From: Lycorma delicatula
Lineage: Eukaryota > Arthropoda > Insecta > Hemiptera > Fulgoridae
Length of the DNA: 64,000 nt
Assembly (NCBI RefSeq): GCF_047948215.1
Contig: NC_134458.1
Location: 140,042,536-140,106,535 of the forward strand
Reading direction: 5' to 3'
Part shown: one piece after another, positions 37,309 through 48,260 of the stretch
Layout: each line of letters starts with the position of its first letter
How positions within the stretch are numbered: the stretch's first letter is position 1
Made by a program: the position numbers and the translations under genes
The notes under the pieces: model-generated
Databases searched by the model: none
The model's input: the letters and a program-made list of their open reading frames with translations, nothing else
Told to the model about the DNA's origin: nothing

Positions 37309-38381
37309 TAAAAGTCTAAATTCAGTAAATAATTAAGTAGTATTAATTTTTACCTCTTAAATTACTTATCAATTTAAAAAAAAATAATTTTATTATTATT
37401 TATAAGATAATTTGGCCTAAAACAATTTCATCTGTATGAACAAAAATGCAAAAAACAAAAAAATATCCTTCTTTATAAATGTAAAAAAAATCATGTCAAG
37501 AAATGACTACTATGTAAAGTAAGATAGCTCTCAGGGATGCGGAAATATATAAGTATGTTTTTACTTTACGTTTTCCAGTTAATTTAAAAAAAAAAAATGT
37601 TCAATATCGAAATGACTTCCGGATGAATATCATTACGCCATAACAACGTATATTATTATTAGCCAATGATAACGACAAAAATAGAATTTTTTTTTAAATG
37701 GATTATAAACAAGTGAGTTTTATTTAAAATAAAAAATAAAAAATAAAAAAAAATTGTAAACTAATATGAAAAATAACTTATTAGGGTTAAGCATTGCGAT
37801 TATGTTAAAAATATTTCAACTGGTCTATTTAGACTTAAAACAATAATCATCTCCGAGAGCTCGAAGAAGTGTAAATTGATAACGATGTTGTATTATTTCC
37901 ATTAAACAAATAAATAATCCTATAATTTTTGTAATCAGTCTGTAAAAAGTAAGTTTTGTAGTTTTATTTGTTACCTACTTTTTATAATTTTAGCAATTTG
38001 TTAATTTTGTTTGTAATTTAATTATTGTGTTTATACATTTGCAAACAAGGAAACCTCTAATCAAATAAATATTTGTTTAAGCAGTAAAAATTAGAAAAAG
38101 AAAAATTCGGAAAATATATTAATATAAAACTTTGTTTATTTATTTCTATATTATTATTTAAATATTATTTATATATATATACATATGAGATCATAAAACA
38201 GAACCCGTAATGAAACCGCTATCCAACACTATTTATGAAAGACTCTTACTCAACTAGCGCCACCAGTGAATGTATCGTATGTTACTACTGATTATTGCTG
38301 CCGTTTGTCAGTGGTTACGTGTCAGTACAGTATACGTTTTGTTGCAGTGCAGTATTTTTAATGCAGTTGTGTTTGTTTAAA
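37309..38381. other. AT-rich stretch, no gene seen
   Basis: No coding signal. The last ~170 bp before 38382 may be the 5' non-coding part of the following transposon, but no terminal repeat could be assigned. Confidence 0.5.
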
Positions 38382-38999
38382 ATGCCTTATTCAAACCAGG
38401 AAAGTATACCTATAGTTGAGGCCTATATTCGTTCTGGATCGTTTGAAAAATAACGTCAAGTGTTCGTAGAATAATTTCCAAATGCCGGTATCCCAGCGAA
38501 GAGTAGCATACACGATTTTGTTCAAAAAATGGCGTACGACAGATTCAGTTTCTAACGCGAAACGAAACAGGTAACCTTCCGTTAGGACTGCACAGGCCAT
38601 GGCCGATATTGAAAGAACTACTGCCAATCCCAAAAAAATCACTACACAAGTTATCTCAATAATCTGGTGTTAAATACACATCTTGTCGTAAAATTCTTCA
38701 CGAATTAAAATTGAAACCATACCGCGTTAAAATTGTGCAACAACTGAAGGAGACAAACAACGAGCTGTCATCAGAGAACGGTGGCCTCCACCTTCCCCAG
38801 AGTTAACTACTAGGGGAGAGAGTTTATGCATCTAAATCCCACAACATTGATGAACTGCAGGTGAACATTCAAAGAGAAATCAACGTAATTGACAACAACC
38901 TTTTGCGTCAGATGACTCACAATATGATCAGTCGAGCACAAAAGTGCATCATCGATGCCCAGGGTGGTCACTTTGAACATCTTTTGTAACAGAAAAGGT
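38382..38999 (+). pseudogene. Transposase pseudogene, DDE core deleted
   Basis: From the ATG at 38382 the frame gives MPYSNQESIPIVEAYIRSGS, a start typical of an arthropod Tc1/mariner-superfamily transposase. Frameshifted continuations include FPNAGIPAKSSIHDFV, TDSVSNAKRN, a SCRKILHELKLKPYRVKIVQ helix-turn-helix/linker stretch, and then WPPPSPEL, the third-aspartate region. The tail runs IDELQVNIQREI, NLLRQMTHNMISRAQKCI and GGHFEHLL with a stop at 38997-38999. Between the linker and WPPPSPEL about 100 or more residues with the first two catalytic aspartates are absent. Both ends of the protein are recognisable; the product is inactive. Confidence 0.82.
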
Positions 39000-40249
39000 A
39001 AATAAATGCAACATTTAAATTACGTGTTGTTTTTCTTATTTAATTTATCCGTATCATTTATAATATTTCATTCCAACATAACCTACCGATTCTGCAGCGG
39101 TTACGTTATAAGTTCTTTTTTATGTTGCTTACATATATATATTTGTTCAAAATTTATTTATTTTCTCTCATATTTGTAGTAATAGCTACGCTACGGTGAA
39201 AACCTGCAAACCTTTTTAAGTAATCGAGGTCTTTCAAACGATATGGTTGCTGATCAAGTTCACTTTCGCAAAAGATATCAAGAAGGAGCAAGAATAATAC
39301 CTTAGGGATGCTGGTATGGTATGGTGTGGTATGGTATGATACTTGAGGTTTCCTTTTTTTCTCATGACCAATCTATGTAATAGTTCTAAACTGAGCTGAC
39401 CAATTCTTGATTCTACTGCAAAGTAATATAATCTTTCTGATTATTTTATATCCAGAAAGACAAATGACCAAGTTAGGTGCTGAAAGATTATATTATATGT
39501 TGGAAATAAAGGTTTCTTTAGCTTCTATTGTTAATATTATTACTATTATTATTCTTTTTATAAGGTATATTAACATACTAAAACTACGTAGTTTAGTAGT
39601 ATAATATTTATTTATTCAATACTCTGATGCTATATGAAATACTGCTTTCTAAATACTCGTATTCTACGTTTTTATTTCTATTATTACGATAGATTTGTTG
39701 ACATAATTTGCTAGGAATTAAATGAAATTTTAATGTTTTGTTATTTTTTGTTTTTTTGTTTTATTTCTTATTTCTTTTATATGAAAAAGTTTTTTAAAAA
39801 GATATAAAACTAGTAAGAAAAAATAATAACGAATTCAATAGTAAATTATTATTTTCATTTATGTAATATATAACTTAGAGTTTTACAACTTTTTTCGATA
39901 AAACTAACTGCAGACTATTTATTATAGACATTATTAGAACTAATTGTAGGCATTATTTATGGCTTATGAAAGTTATAAAATACAGCTTGATGGATAGATC
40001 TGAAAGAAATTTCTTATAACGAAGTTTGAAAAAATTTCAACCTCACTACTATCACTTCCTATTGATTTGTATGATATGTCATCAATAAATGCGATTATAA
40101 CAATAGGTATTATACAAATTAAATAAGAGTTCCAGTTTTTATAAAAATGATTTAATATATTATTTTATTATAACTATAGAGGAGATGGCATTCAAAAAAA
40201 AATCTGTTCCACTGGTTTTTAAAATAAAAAACATTAAAATATACAGAAT
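39000..40249. other. AT-rich stretch, no gene seen
   Basis: Contains a small GGTAT-type pentamer run (about 39312-39338). The open frame at 39407-39604 has no recognisable motif. Confidence 0.5.
39312..39338. repeat. GGTAT pentamer microsatellite
   Basis: Five imperfect GGTAT units with one GGTGT variant. Confidence 0.75.
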
Positions 40250-40690
40250 GATTCATGAAGGATGTAACAAATTTTCAGGACATGTTCTACAGGTGGAAAT
40301 AAAGAAAAACGTCCATATAAAGATAGGTTAGAAAATCTTCGTTAGAGTGTGTCGGCTGGTGAAAGAGTTCAACCTAGATTTCTGAGCCTTCGGTGAAATA
40401 AGCCTGAATTCTTGCGACCTTGATTAAGTGGGGCCCAAAGTTAAGTGGGTTTTTCTTTTGGTTAATTTAGTAGTTTTATATGAAGCCTGACATGAAAAAT
40501 TGAAAAAAAATTAGGTTTCAGTACTGTATTTTTAGTAATTTTCAAGAAATCTGGGATGAAACACAAAAATGGAGATCGAAAAACACTGCTTTATGTTTGG
40601 CATAAAATAAATTTGTTAAAGGGGTAATAAACACATAAGATTTTTAACAAAACTTGCAAAGAATTTGATTCTCTACAAGATTATTACTGT
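40250..40690 (+). mobile_element. DUF4817-type transposon leader, second copy
   Basis: The part from about 40440 to 40640 matches 53500-53680: TTAATT...AG, TGAAAAATTGAAAAAAAATT in place of a GATCGAATAAAATAGAT equivalent, GTACTGTATTTTTAGTAATT, AAGAAATCTGGGATGAAACA, TTTATGTTTGGC and TTGTTAAAGGGGTAATAAAC. It is also similar to 25920-26085. The stretch before it (40250-40440) has no match in the window. No transposase follows. Confidence 0.6.
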
Positions 40691-40964
40691 TATTATTGAC
40701 AATATATGAAATAAATTATTTCAAATAAATTTAGATAAAATTAATTTTTAATTATCTTTAATGATATCTATTGATATTAATTGTTTTATTGAAGTGTTGT
40801 TTAATTTGAGTGTTCATTTTTTCTTTTTACCTACTATCCGAAGCAAAGTACGTAATTAATTTCGGCCGCATGGTGTGATGAGGGGGATGAATTTTCTTTA
40901 CGTTTTAAAGTATAAGTACGAATATATCTTATACTTAAATCGGAATTTTCTTAAATATATATAT

Positions 40965-41145
40965 AGGTCTATAAATAAAAACGTTGTGGCTCGAAAATTT
41001 CCCAAAATACTAGATAAATTTCCATGAATTTTTTATATTCTGTAGTAGTGTGTCTAAAGTTGTGTATGTGAAAATTTCATGACAATTAATTGAATCTTTT
41101 TGAGTTGCGCTCAATTTAAGGAATTTGAGCTGGGCAAGGTAGAAG
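40965..41145 (+). repeat. Dispersed repeat, copy 2 of pair
   Basis: Homologous to 21105-21270; carries CCCAAAATACTAGATAAATT, AGTTGTGTATGTGAAAATTT, CATGACAATTAATTGAATCT and GCTCAATTTAAGG. Non-coding. Confidence 0.6.
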
Positions 41146-42739
41146 CGTGATTCATTATAATGCTGCAAGTTTGAATGGATATTAGTACAAGACTGTTAAT
41201 TTACCAAAACAAAATTTTAAATATAAATATTTTAACTAAATCATTTTAAACATCGTATTTATTTTACATAAGAAAATAAAAAGATAATTTTTTTAAATAT
41301 TTCTTTAAATTACGATTATAATAAATTCATTTTGTTATAAACAAAAAATATATTTTAATATTAAAAAAATATTTTTCTCTTTTAGTTTTCTCATTTTTTT
41401 GTAAATTTTAGATTAGAATGACTTGATAACTTTTCAAACAAAAGAAAATAAAAACGCAAGAATATAATTATTTAAATTTATCAATTATTTAGCATATCAA
41501 TATCGAATTTGTTTAAAGTTGCTACTATTCTTTGGATAAAGGCCTAAAACGTATTTCAGTAAAGATTTTGATATTACCAACCACTCGCCCAAGGGTTGGA
41601 AAAATTGGGGTTTTGAAGACAAAAAATCATACCTCCCTTAATCGGCACAGTATCGGATCGGTTTAAAGTAGACGTTAGTCCTCTAAACGTTACCTAAAAC
41701 CTTTGTCTGAAACAATTTTTAATATGACCACCTCTTACGGCAAGGATGACAAAAGTTTTTCTGGAATTGTAAGAAGATGGGCTGTCGTATGCTAAACATG
41801 TGAAACTTTTTTCACATGCAACCATTGTCGTATTGAGTAAGTTTGAAGTTTTTCATAATTTTAACGTGGAAATCTTTTTTATCCCCTACTTAGCACCGGT
41901 GAAATCTACCTCCGCCTTCCGGCGACTACATTCATTTATTACCTGTGGTTTAGTTACAGGTAATTTTTATTTTTTGTAGATAGGTAAGTCTTGAGCGTTA
42001 TCTCTTCCGTCCCTAAGTATATTTATAATAAAAAAATTGTCTTATTTTATTTTAATATGTATAATTTATTCATAGCCTGAATTATTACTGTGATTATAGA
42101 TTATATTTAGAATTACTTTTTTCGTTTTTATTTTAAATACTGTTTTTATTAACTTTATGTAGTAAATGTAAAAAGACACAATTCATAAGTATTCACAGGG
42201 TCGTATTTATTGCCATTAATTAATAAATTACACAGTTGTAAAATTTCCTTGCTGTTTTGCAAGCAAAAGTTAAGGTAAATACAGATCTAGTAATTTAGAA
42301 GCTCAGTCAAATACAGTCGGTTAGAATCAAAGTGGAAACGTAAAATCTTTTTCTTTCGTGCCTCATTCGTTCATTCTCTTTTTTATTCTATATTTTCAAG
42401 CATCTGCGAGACGTGTAGTGTTTATGTAAATTACTAAGTTTGATTAAAGCACTAAGTTTGATTAATTTGGAATTCTCCATGATTTAACCACTTTATTGAT
42501 CCGGTTATCCGGTTATCTTAGAAAGAAGTTACATGAATACATTCAGCTAAATAACCTCTTCTATGCTTGTTTTAATAATTCATTTCGTAATAAAAAGCTT
42601 TTTAAATATTTTATTACTCTATTTATCTTTTGTATAAAGAAGGATGTGTACCCTTTACTTTATAAGGCATTTCCATAAACAATTTATTTGCTATTCATCT
42701 CTATGCTTTATAATCACCCCTTTGTAATAAGAAAAAAAA
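41146..42739. other. AT-rich stretch with small hairpins
   Basis: No gene recognised. CATGTGAAA and TTTCACATG pair at 41797-41818 and TTACCTGT and ACAGGTAA at 41939-41963. The section about 41560-41970 is GC-richer than its flanks and has the style of an interspersed repeat, but no second copy is in the window. Confidence 0.5.
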
Positions 42740-44420
42740 ATGTTGGATATATTTGAAGTAATAAAAAATATGAAAAATAAGAAATCTACGGGGATAGATA
42801 ATGTAGGAATAAAAATAATAAAAAAATATATTATTAGCCTTTTATCCGGAGGACCTGAATTCAAATACCGGTCAGGCATGTCATTTTTCATACGCTAAAA
42901 ATGTTTATTCTCACAGGGAAAAATGACAAAAGCATTCGATGTCCAATATCTCAATAAAAAAAAAAATAAATAAATAAATAACGATATAAGCGATTGCATT
43001 GTTACCGTACTTATTTAATATGAGCTTATCGACAGGTAAATTTCCAAAAAATTTGAAAACATCAGTTGTACCAATTTTCAAAGGTCGGAACAGAAAAAAA
43101 ACATTAGTAATTATAGACCAATAATTGTGTGACCGATATAACTTCTACCATTACGGTCAAAAACTTTAGAAAAATCTTTCAAAATTAAACTCCTTGATTT
43201 TTTTCATAAAAAAAGGTTTTTTATTGAAAATCAGTATCGTTTTTGAAAGGGTAGAAATACTGAACTTGCTTTGTTGAATATAATAAATAGTAAAAATAAA
43301 AGATAAATAAGCAGCCTAGATATGAGGAAAGCTTTTGATGTAGTTAATCATAAAATATTGTTAAAGAGATTATGGAAAGCTGGAGTTAGAGGACTTTGTA
43401 ATAATTGGTAAAACTCAAAAGTGAGAATATGCAGCAAAGTTCTCAAGGGGATGTAAAGTGTGGAATACCACAGGGTTCTGTACTTGGAACTGTATTGTTC
43501 ATTACTTACATAAATGATCTGTGTATTGGAATTTTCAAGGGTAGAATTACAGCGTATGCTGATGACACGGTGCTTAATTATGAAGCAAGGAATGTGGAAT
43601 AAAAAACCATAGAAGAAGACCTGATAAGAATTAAATGGTGGTTAACAAAGAATGCAATAATATTAAATGTAGAAAAAACTAATTATTTAATTTTTCAATT
43701 AAAAAGCTCACCGAACTATGTAGAAAATATTCATATTACATACATATTAAATATGTAGAAAATATATATAAAATTTAAATTGGAAGTTAAAAACAGTTTT
43801 TTTATGTCCAACAATACCACAGGTTAACATTATAAAATAGATTTACTGTAGATATAAATATCACTTGGATTGAGCATTTTTAAAAAACTAAAAAAGAAGT
43901 AAGCATAGATTTTCATAAATTTTATTTTTAAAGAAGAATTTTTGTCCTCCAAAGATATTAAAAATGTAACATCATGCATTAATTAAGTCATGTACGGTTT
44001 GTCATGTTGGGGGGGGGGCGTATTATGCAAATACAGAACCAGTATTTATTGCTCAGAAACATTTAATTAGATTAATTTCAAATAAAAGTCGACTGACAAG
44101 ATTTTTTCTCCCTTTTAAGAAACTTAATATTTTACCCCTTAAATATTTGTATGTTTATAATTTTTTAAGGAAATTCATTAATATAATTAAGAATAATAGA
44201 GTTAACAATGTAGAAAATACGTTTTCATACTGGCTAAAAAAAGATTTGAATGTTTGTATAGACTTTTAATACTAAAAATGAATAACTTACCAACAGAAGA
44301 AATCAAAAAACGTAGAAACAAAATTAAGTTTAGTGGAAAATTATTTTATTGGATTATTATTTGAAGTAGATAATGTAAAGAGATTGTTCGATTAATAATT
44401 AAAACAAAAATTTTATTTTT
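42740..44420 (+). pseudogene. Jockey/CR1-like LINE reverse transcriptase
   Basis: Reading along the plus strand: IKNMKNKKSTGIDNVGIKII (about 42757-42825) is the start of the RT domain, then a SINE-1-like insert (42836-42982) breaks it. It resumes with MSLSTGKFPKNLKTSVVPIF, SNYRPI, ENQYRF and [32 protein letters not shown] (near 43315) carries the first catalytic aspartate, CGIPQGSVLGTVLFITYIND (near 43450) the fingers/palm motif, and YADDT at 43555-43566 the paired catalytic aspartates. Downstream come IEEDLIRIKWWLTKNA, a HHALIKSCTV segment near 43973, and YANTEPVFIAQKHLIRLIS near 44030, the usual C-terminal extension. Several stops and shifts occur. The endonuclease is missing, so it is a 5'-truncated dead copy. 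Confidence 0.88.
42836..42982 (+). mobile_element. SINE-1-like insert within LINE
   Basis: TTTTATCCGGAGGACCTGAATTCAAATACCGGTCAGGCATG-type sequence (42838-42880) matches the box B region of the SINE-1 at 61485-61588, followed by a CATACGCTAAAAAT equivalent of its body. The insert ends in an A-rich AATA repeat tail (about 42953-42982). Box A is absent, so it is 5'-truncated. It lies exactly where the LINE reading frame is interrupted. Confidence 0.66.
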
Positions 44421-44839
44421 GTGTTAAATAAGCAATCTATTCTCCCCCTTTGAAGTTTGTCGTGGGACATAAATAAAAATATTTTTATAATTTTATATTT
44501 TTTTCCAAGTTAATCAAACGAGCGTAGGTCCACGCACGCGTACATGTAAGCAGTTTAAAATAGTGCAACGTAATGTTAAGATAAGTTTAACATATATGGA
44601 TAGATGAAAGAAAGGTACGTATTGAAACGCAAATAAATTTTTATTTAGCCAATAAAATTACAAACAATGGGCGATAAAAGGAAGGCAAACATCAAAAGCA
44701 GGTTACTACAATCAGACTCTTATGTAGATGTGAATGGTATGAAAAGAAGAGATTAGTCAAACAAACTGAAAAAAAATGATGTTATAAAGGCTTTTATACC
44801 AACAATACATGGAACAATAGGGATAAAATAAATTCATGG

Positions 44840-44868
44840 AATAAATAAATAAAATAAATAAATAAATA
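44840..44868. repeat. (AAAT)n microsatellite
   Basis: Repeated AAATA units with one A insertion. Confidence 0.8.
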
Positions 44869-45425
44869 CGTGGAATACTAAGTAGAAAAGTTTAATAGGA
44901 AAGATTTTTTTAGAACTGGGTTAAAGATAAATAGTGAAAACTAATGGCTTGATAAAGTTAAAATAAAGAGAACTTAAAACATCGAAAAAATAGAACCTAC
45001 AGTGAATTCTTACTAAAAGAAGAATTAGATCGGTAGATCATTTAAGGCATCTAGGGTTAGTTGGATTAATCACGTAGAGGAATGTAAAAATAAAAACTCT
45101 AAGCGAAAGTAAAACTTAGAATATATATAAAGAAATAAATTTCAAAATGCTTAATATATCTTAATGTAAAATAGAAATTATAAAATAAATACATTTTTTG
45201 ACCGTACTTCACTTATTGTTGCCAGTTGATTTGTAACCAATTATTATTAGTTACGAATTCAGATAAAACCTTGTGTTTCTAGTTTAAATATGACAAGGAG
45301 CATGTGCAATAACTGTAATTGAAGCATCAATGTAACATTGTTTTAATTGAATAACTACTACCAAATACACATTAAATTTTTAAAAACAAGAAAAACATAT
45401 TACTAGTATATATTGTAACTCACAT

Positions 45426-45460
45426 GTGCGCGCGCGCGCACTCTCTCACTCTCTCGCTCA

Positions 45461-45522
<62 letters not shown>

Positions 45523-45533
45523 ATATATACACA
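45426..45533. repeat. Compound (GC)n(TC)n(CA)n(TA)n microsatellite
   Basis: A TGCGCGCG run passes into CT-rich repeats with CGCTCA interruptions, then about 40 bp of (CA)n, then a short (TA)n. Confidence 0.93.
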
Positions 45534-46499
45534 TAATATTATTATATGAGATCATAAAAGGATTTTGTGAACGTATGTATCATTTCAAGTACGTAGTAAG
45601 AGAGCAAATCATGATAAATTTATTATCATCTACAAACATTATTCTCGTTCTACAAAGAAAGTTTTATTTTATTTAAGAAACACTTCTAGAATAATAACAT
45701 TTGCCTTTTATGGAAGAAGTTTATACTTGCCAAATGTATTTCTTATATTTTAATTTGTTTTAATATTTTAAATAAAATTTAATTTAAAAGGATGAATGAA
45801 TTTTTTCTATACGTGTATTATTAATCCATAGTTGTATTAATAATCTTCAGAAAAAAAAAAATGAATAAAAGATATTAAGTCACTAGTACTTATGTATGTA
45901 TTTTTTTATATATTTTCAAACCTTTATCTTCTCCAGATAGATCAATTCCAGGCGATCTTTTTTTTTTTATTATTATATATTACTTGTTTACTTTTATTCC
46001 TAAATTCCTGAGAGTTTTAGTTGACTCTTGAGAGGAATGTTACTACATATTATTTTTATTAAGATGCAGGTACTCCATATTTGAATTTATTTTTTTGGAG
46101 TCTTTTCTCATATGGATGACATTTGTTTTATAACCTATTTACATTTTAAATGAAAATAAAACTAAAAAGTGTAAAATCTTAAAAAGTAAAATCTATTTTA
46201 AAAAATTCTGAAAAATAGTTTTAATACTTTTTCAATTTCTCTTTTATTTTACTTTTTAAAAAATAAATAAGAATTAAGAAATGAAATATTAAATAAAATA
46301 TAAATATATTATAAAATAATAATAATAATTATATTTTATTATATTATTAATTATTATATTATAATTTTAAATATATTATTAAATATATTCTAAATTAAGA
46401 ATTAATATTTGTTGAAGGTACATGTTTTTAATCTGATGCCAGCTCAAAATTTAAAGAAAAATTATAAAATAATTTTGCTTTACAGGCTACATATTATAC

Positions 46500-47228
46500 T
46501 ATATAAGGGAAATTATGCCACTACGCTAATCGGCCCAAATTTTTCAGGTCGGGCTATTTATAGACCTTAATGTTTCATGAACAAAAGAAAACAAAAAGCA
46601 ATTTTATTTCTGAAAAACTTGGAACGGTAGATGCTGGCTTGTTTTTTTTTTGCTTTTATACCTACATACTGGAAGGCCTGAGTGGACTGAAATTTGGTAT
46701 GATTATTTCAGTATATGAGGCATTAATATGCCTCATATTGATTAAAATTGGTAAAGAGGGCAAGGAGATAGGACTTTTATTAGTAAAGACGTGGGGACAC
46801 AAAACCCTTTTTTCTTTTTCATAATTCGTGGGTGAGGAATAATAAGCTTATTTTGCATCAATTATCTATTTCCTTGTTCTTTTGAGACTGGATTAACCAA
46901 TTTTTACGAAATTTTGTACGATAAATTTGGAATATGAGTCACTGATGCAATTCAATTTTGGTTAAAAATTGTTGAAAGGAATGGGAAGATATGGTCACCA
47001 TCGACCGTTAATACCAAAATTTTACACAAATAGTAGAATAATTTTTTTTTACATTATTATTTACTTGTGTATTTATATATTTTATTTTTTACTTAATTTT
47101 CGTCTTATTTACTTGTACATTTATATATTTAATATTTTACTTAATTTTCGTCTGTAGTAGTTTATCGAGAGCGATGCCCTCGATAGCCAGATCATAATTT
47201 TCCCGGCTTTACCGGGAAACTAATATTT
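46500..47228. repeat. Unclassified repeat-like stretch
   Basis: This has the non-coding style of insect interspersed repeats (GACTGAAATTTGGTATGATTA near 46686). A hairpin at 46713-46738 has 11-bp perfect arms ATATGAGGCAT and ATGCCTCATAT. A 48-bp unit is tandemly duplicated at 47057-47104 and 47105-47152, ending in TTACTTAATTTTCGTC both times. Short hairpins with ATCGAG/CTCGAT (near 47164) and CCCGG/CCGGG (near 47202) follow. The frame at 46570-46824 is not convincing as a gene. Confidence 0.45.
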
Positions 47229-48260
47229 AAAAAAAACACTGAAACATAATTTTAATTCTTTCCTGACTGATTATTTATGCATATATAGTAGAAACATAAT
47301 TATGCATGAAAAAAAGTTACCCAAGATTTACTGTTTTTTGATGGGGATAATTTATAATGAAGTTTTATTGTAAAATTATCATTATATGTTTAAATAAATA
47401 AAATAAAATTTAAAGATTCAAAAAGTCGATATCTTTTATTTTTTTTGCCCCCCACCACCAAAAAATCACCATCCAACAATGTTTTTTTTCTACGTTTTCT
47501 ATGGTAAATTGTGAAGAAACTAAGTAAAATTCCACTGAAAAATGTACAATCAATATAACGTTACCTATGATTTATTTTTTGGGATTGGGAGGTGATTGAC
47601 GATGAAACTTTGTTGTAATATTATTAATAAACCTTTAAATAAATCAAAAAAGTTTTGAAAGATCGATATTTTTAAACTTTGATCGGCTCTTCCACCCACA
47701 ATATTGCCCCAAAGTTTTTTTTTTTTGGTCACTAGCATTACCACTATGCTTAGAAAGACATAAAAAAATTCGGTTAAAAATATGCAATAAGTAGAAAGAT
47801 AGGTAGAGAGATTTTTTGATTTTTAAAAAAGGGGAGTTTTAGGGCAAAATCTTTTTAAAAATGTTAAGATAAGCATGCACGCATGTATTGAGTTTAATGT
47901 AAAGTGGAGTTGTGTTTGCAAAATTTTGAGAAAATTGACCCCGAAAAACTATCTATTCTATACCCGGGAGACATTGACCCCAAACCTTTACCAACAAATT
48001 GCCCTATATACACGAGTTTGTGTAGAAAATTCTAATAAAAGCGGTTTATTTATTCAATTCCGTTCACTTTTGATTGAATAAAATATTAAGCTTCAAACAC
48101 GCCAACATACCTATGAAAATTACCCCTCTTATTTTTGTTTTTTGGAATACCTGGGTTATGAAACGTCGAGAAATGCTAAAAACACTCATCCCTGATTTTT
48201 TTGACCGATTTCAATATTTACTTCTTGCAGTACAGCTATAAAGTTATGATGCCAGAAATG
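47229..48260 (+). mobile_element. Unclassified ~1 kb family, copy 4
   Basis: The left inverted repeat CTTTCCTGAC is at 47258-47267 with a diverged upstream block (AACACTGAAACATAATTTTA); the right edge GATGCCAGAAATG ends at 48260, followed by TA. It has the clearest internal duplication: GTTACCCAAGATTTACTGTT to TTTGCCCCCCACCACC (about 47317-47459) and GTTACCTATGATTTATTTTT to GCTCTTCCACCCAC (about 47560-47699). The right part matches copy 2 through AAGCTTCAAACACGCCAACA (near 48089). Confidence 0.72.

Larger units (their letters stand above)
44421..46499. other. AT-rich stretch with microsatellites
   Basis: Purine-rich sequence at 44580-45120 may be an eroded retroelement, but no motif is secure. 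Contains (AAAT)n at 44840-44868, a compound microsatellite at 45426-45533 and an extreme AT block at about 46306-46392. Confidence 0.5.

Noticed and set aside
44580..45120. Purine-rich stretch possibly from a LINE
   Set aside because: One weak GLVGLI-like match to a LINE C-terminal motif is not enough; no RT motif in order.
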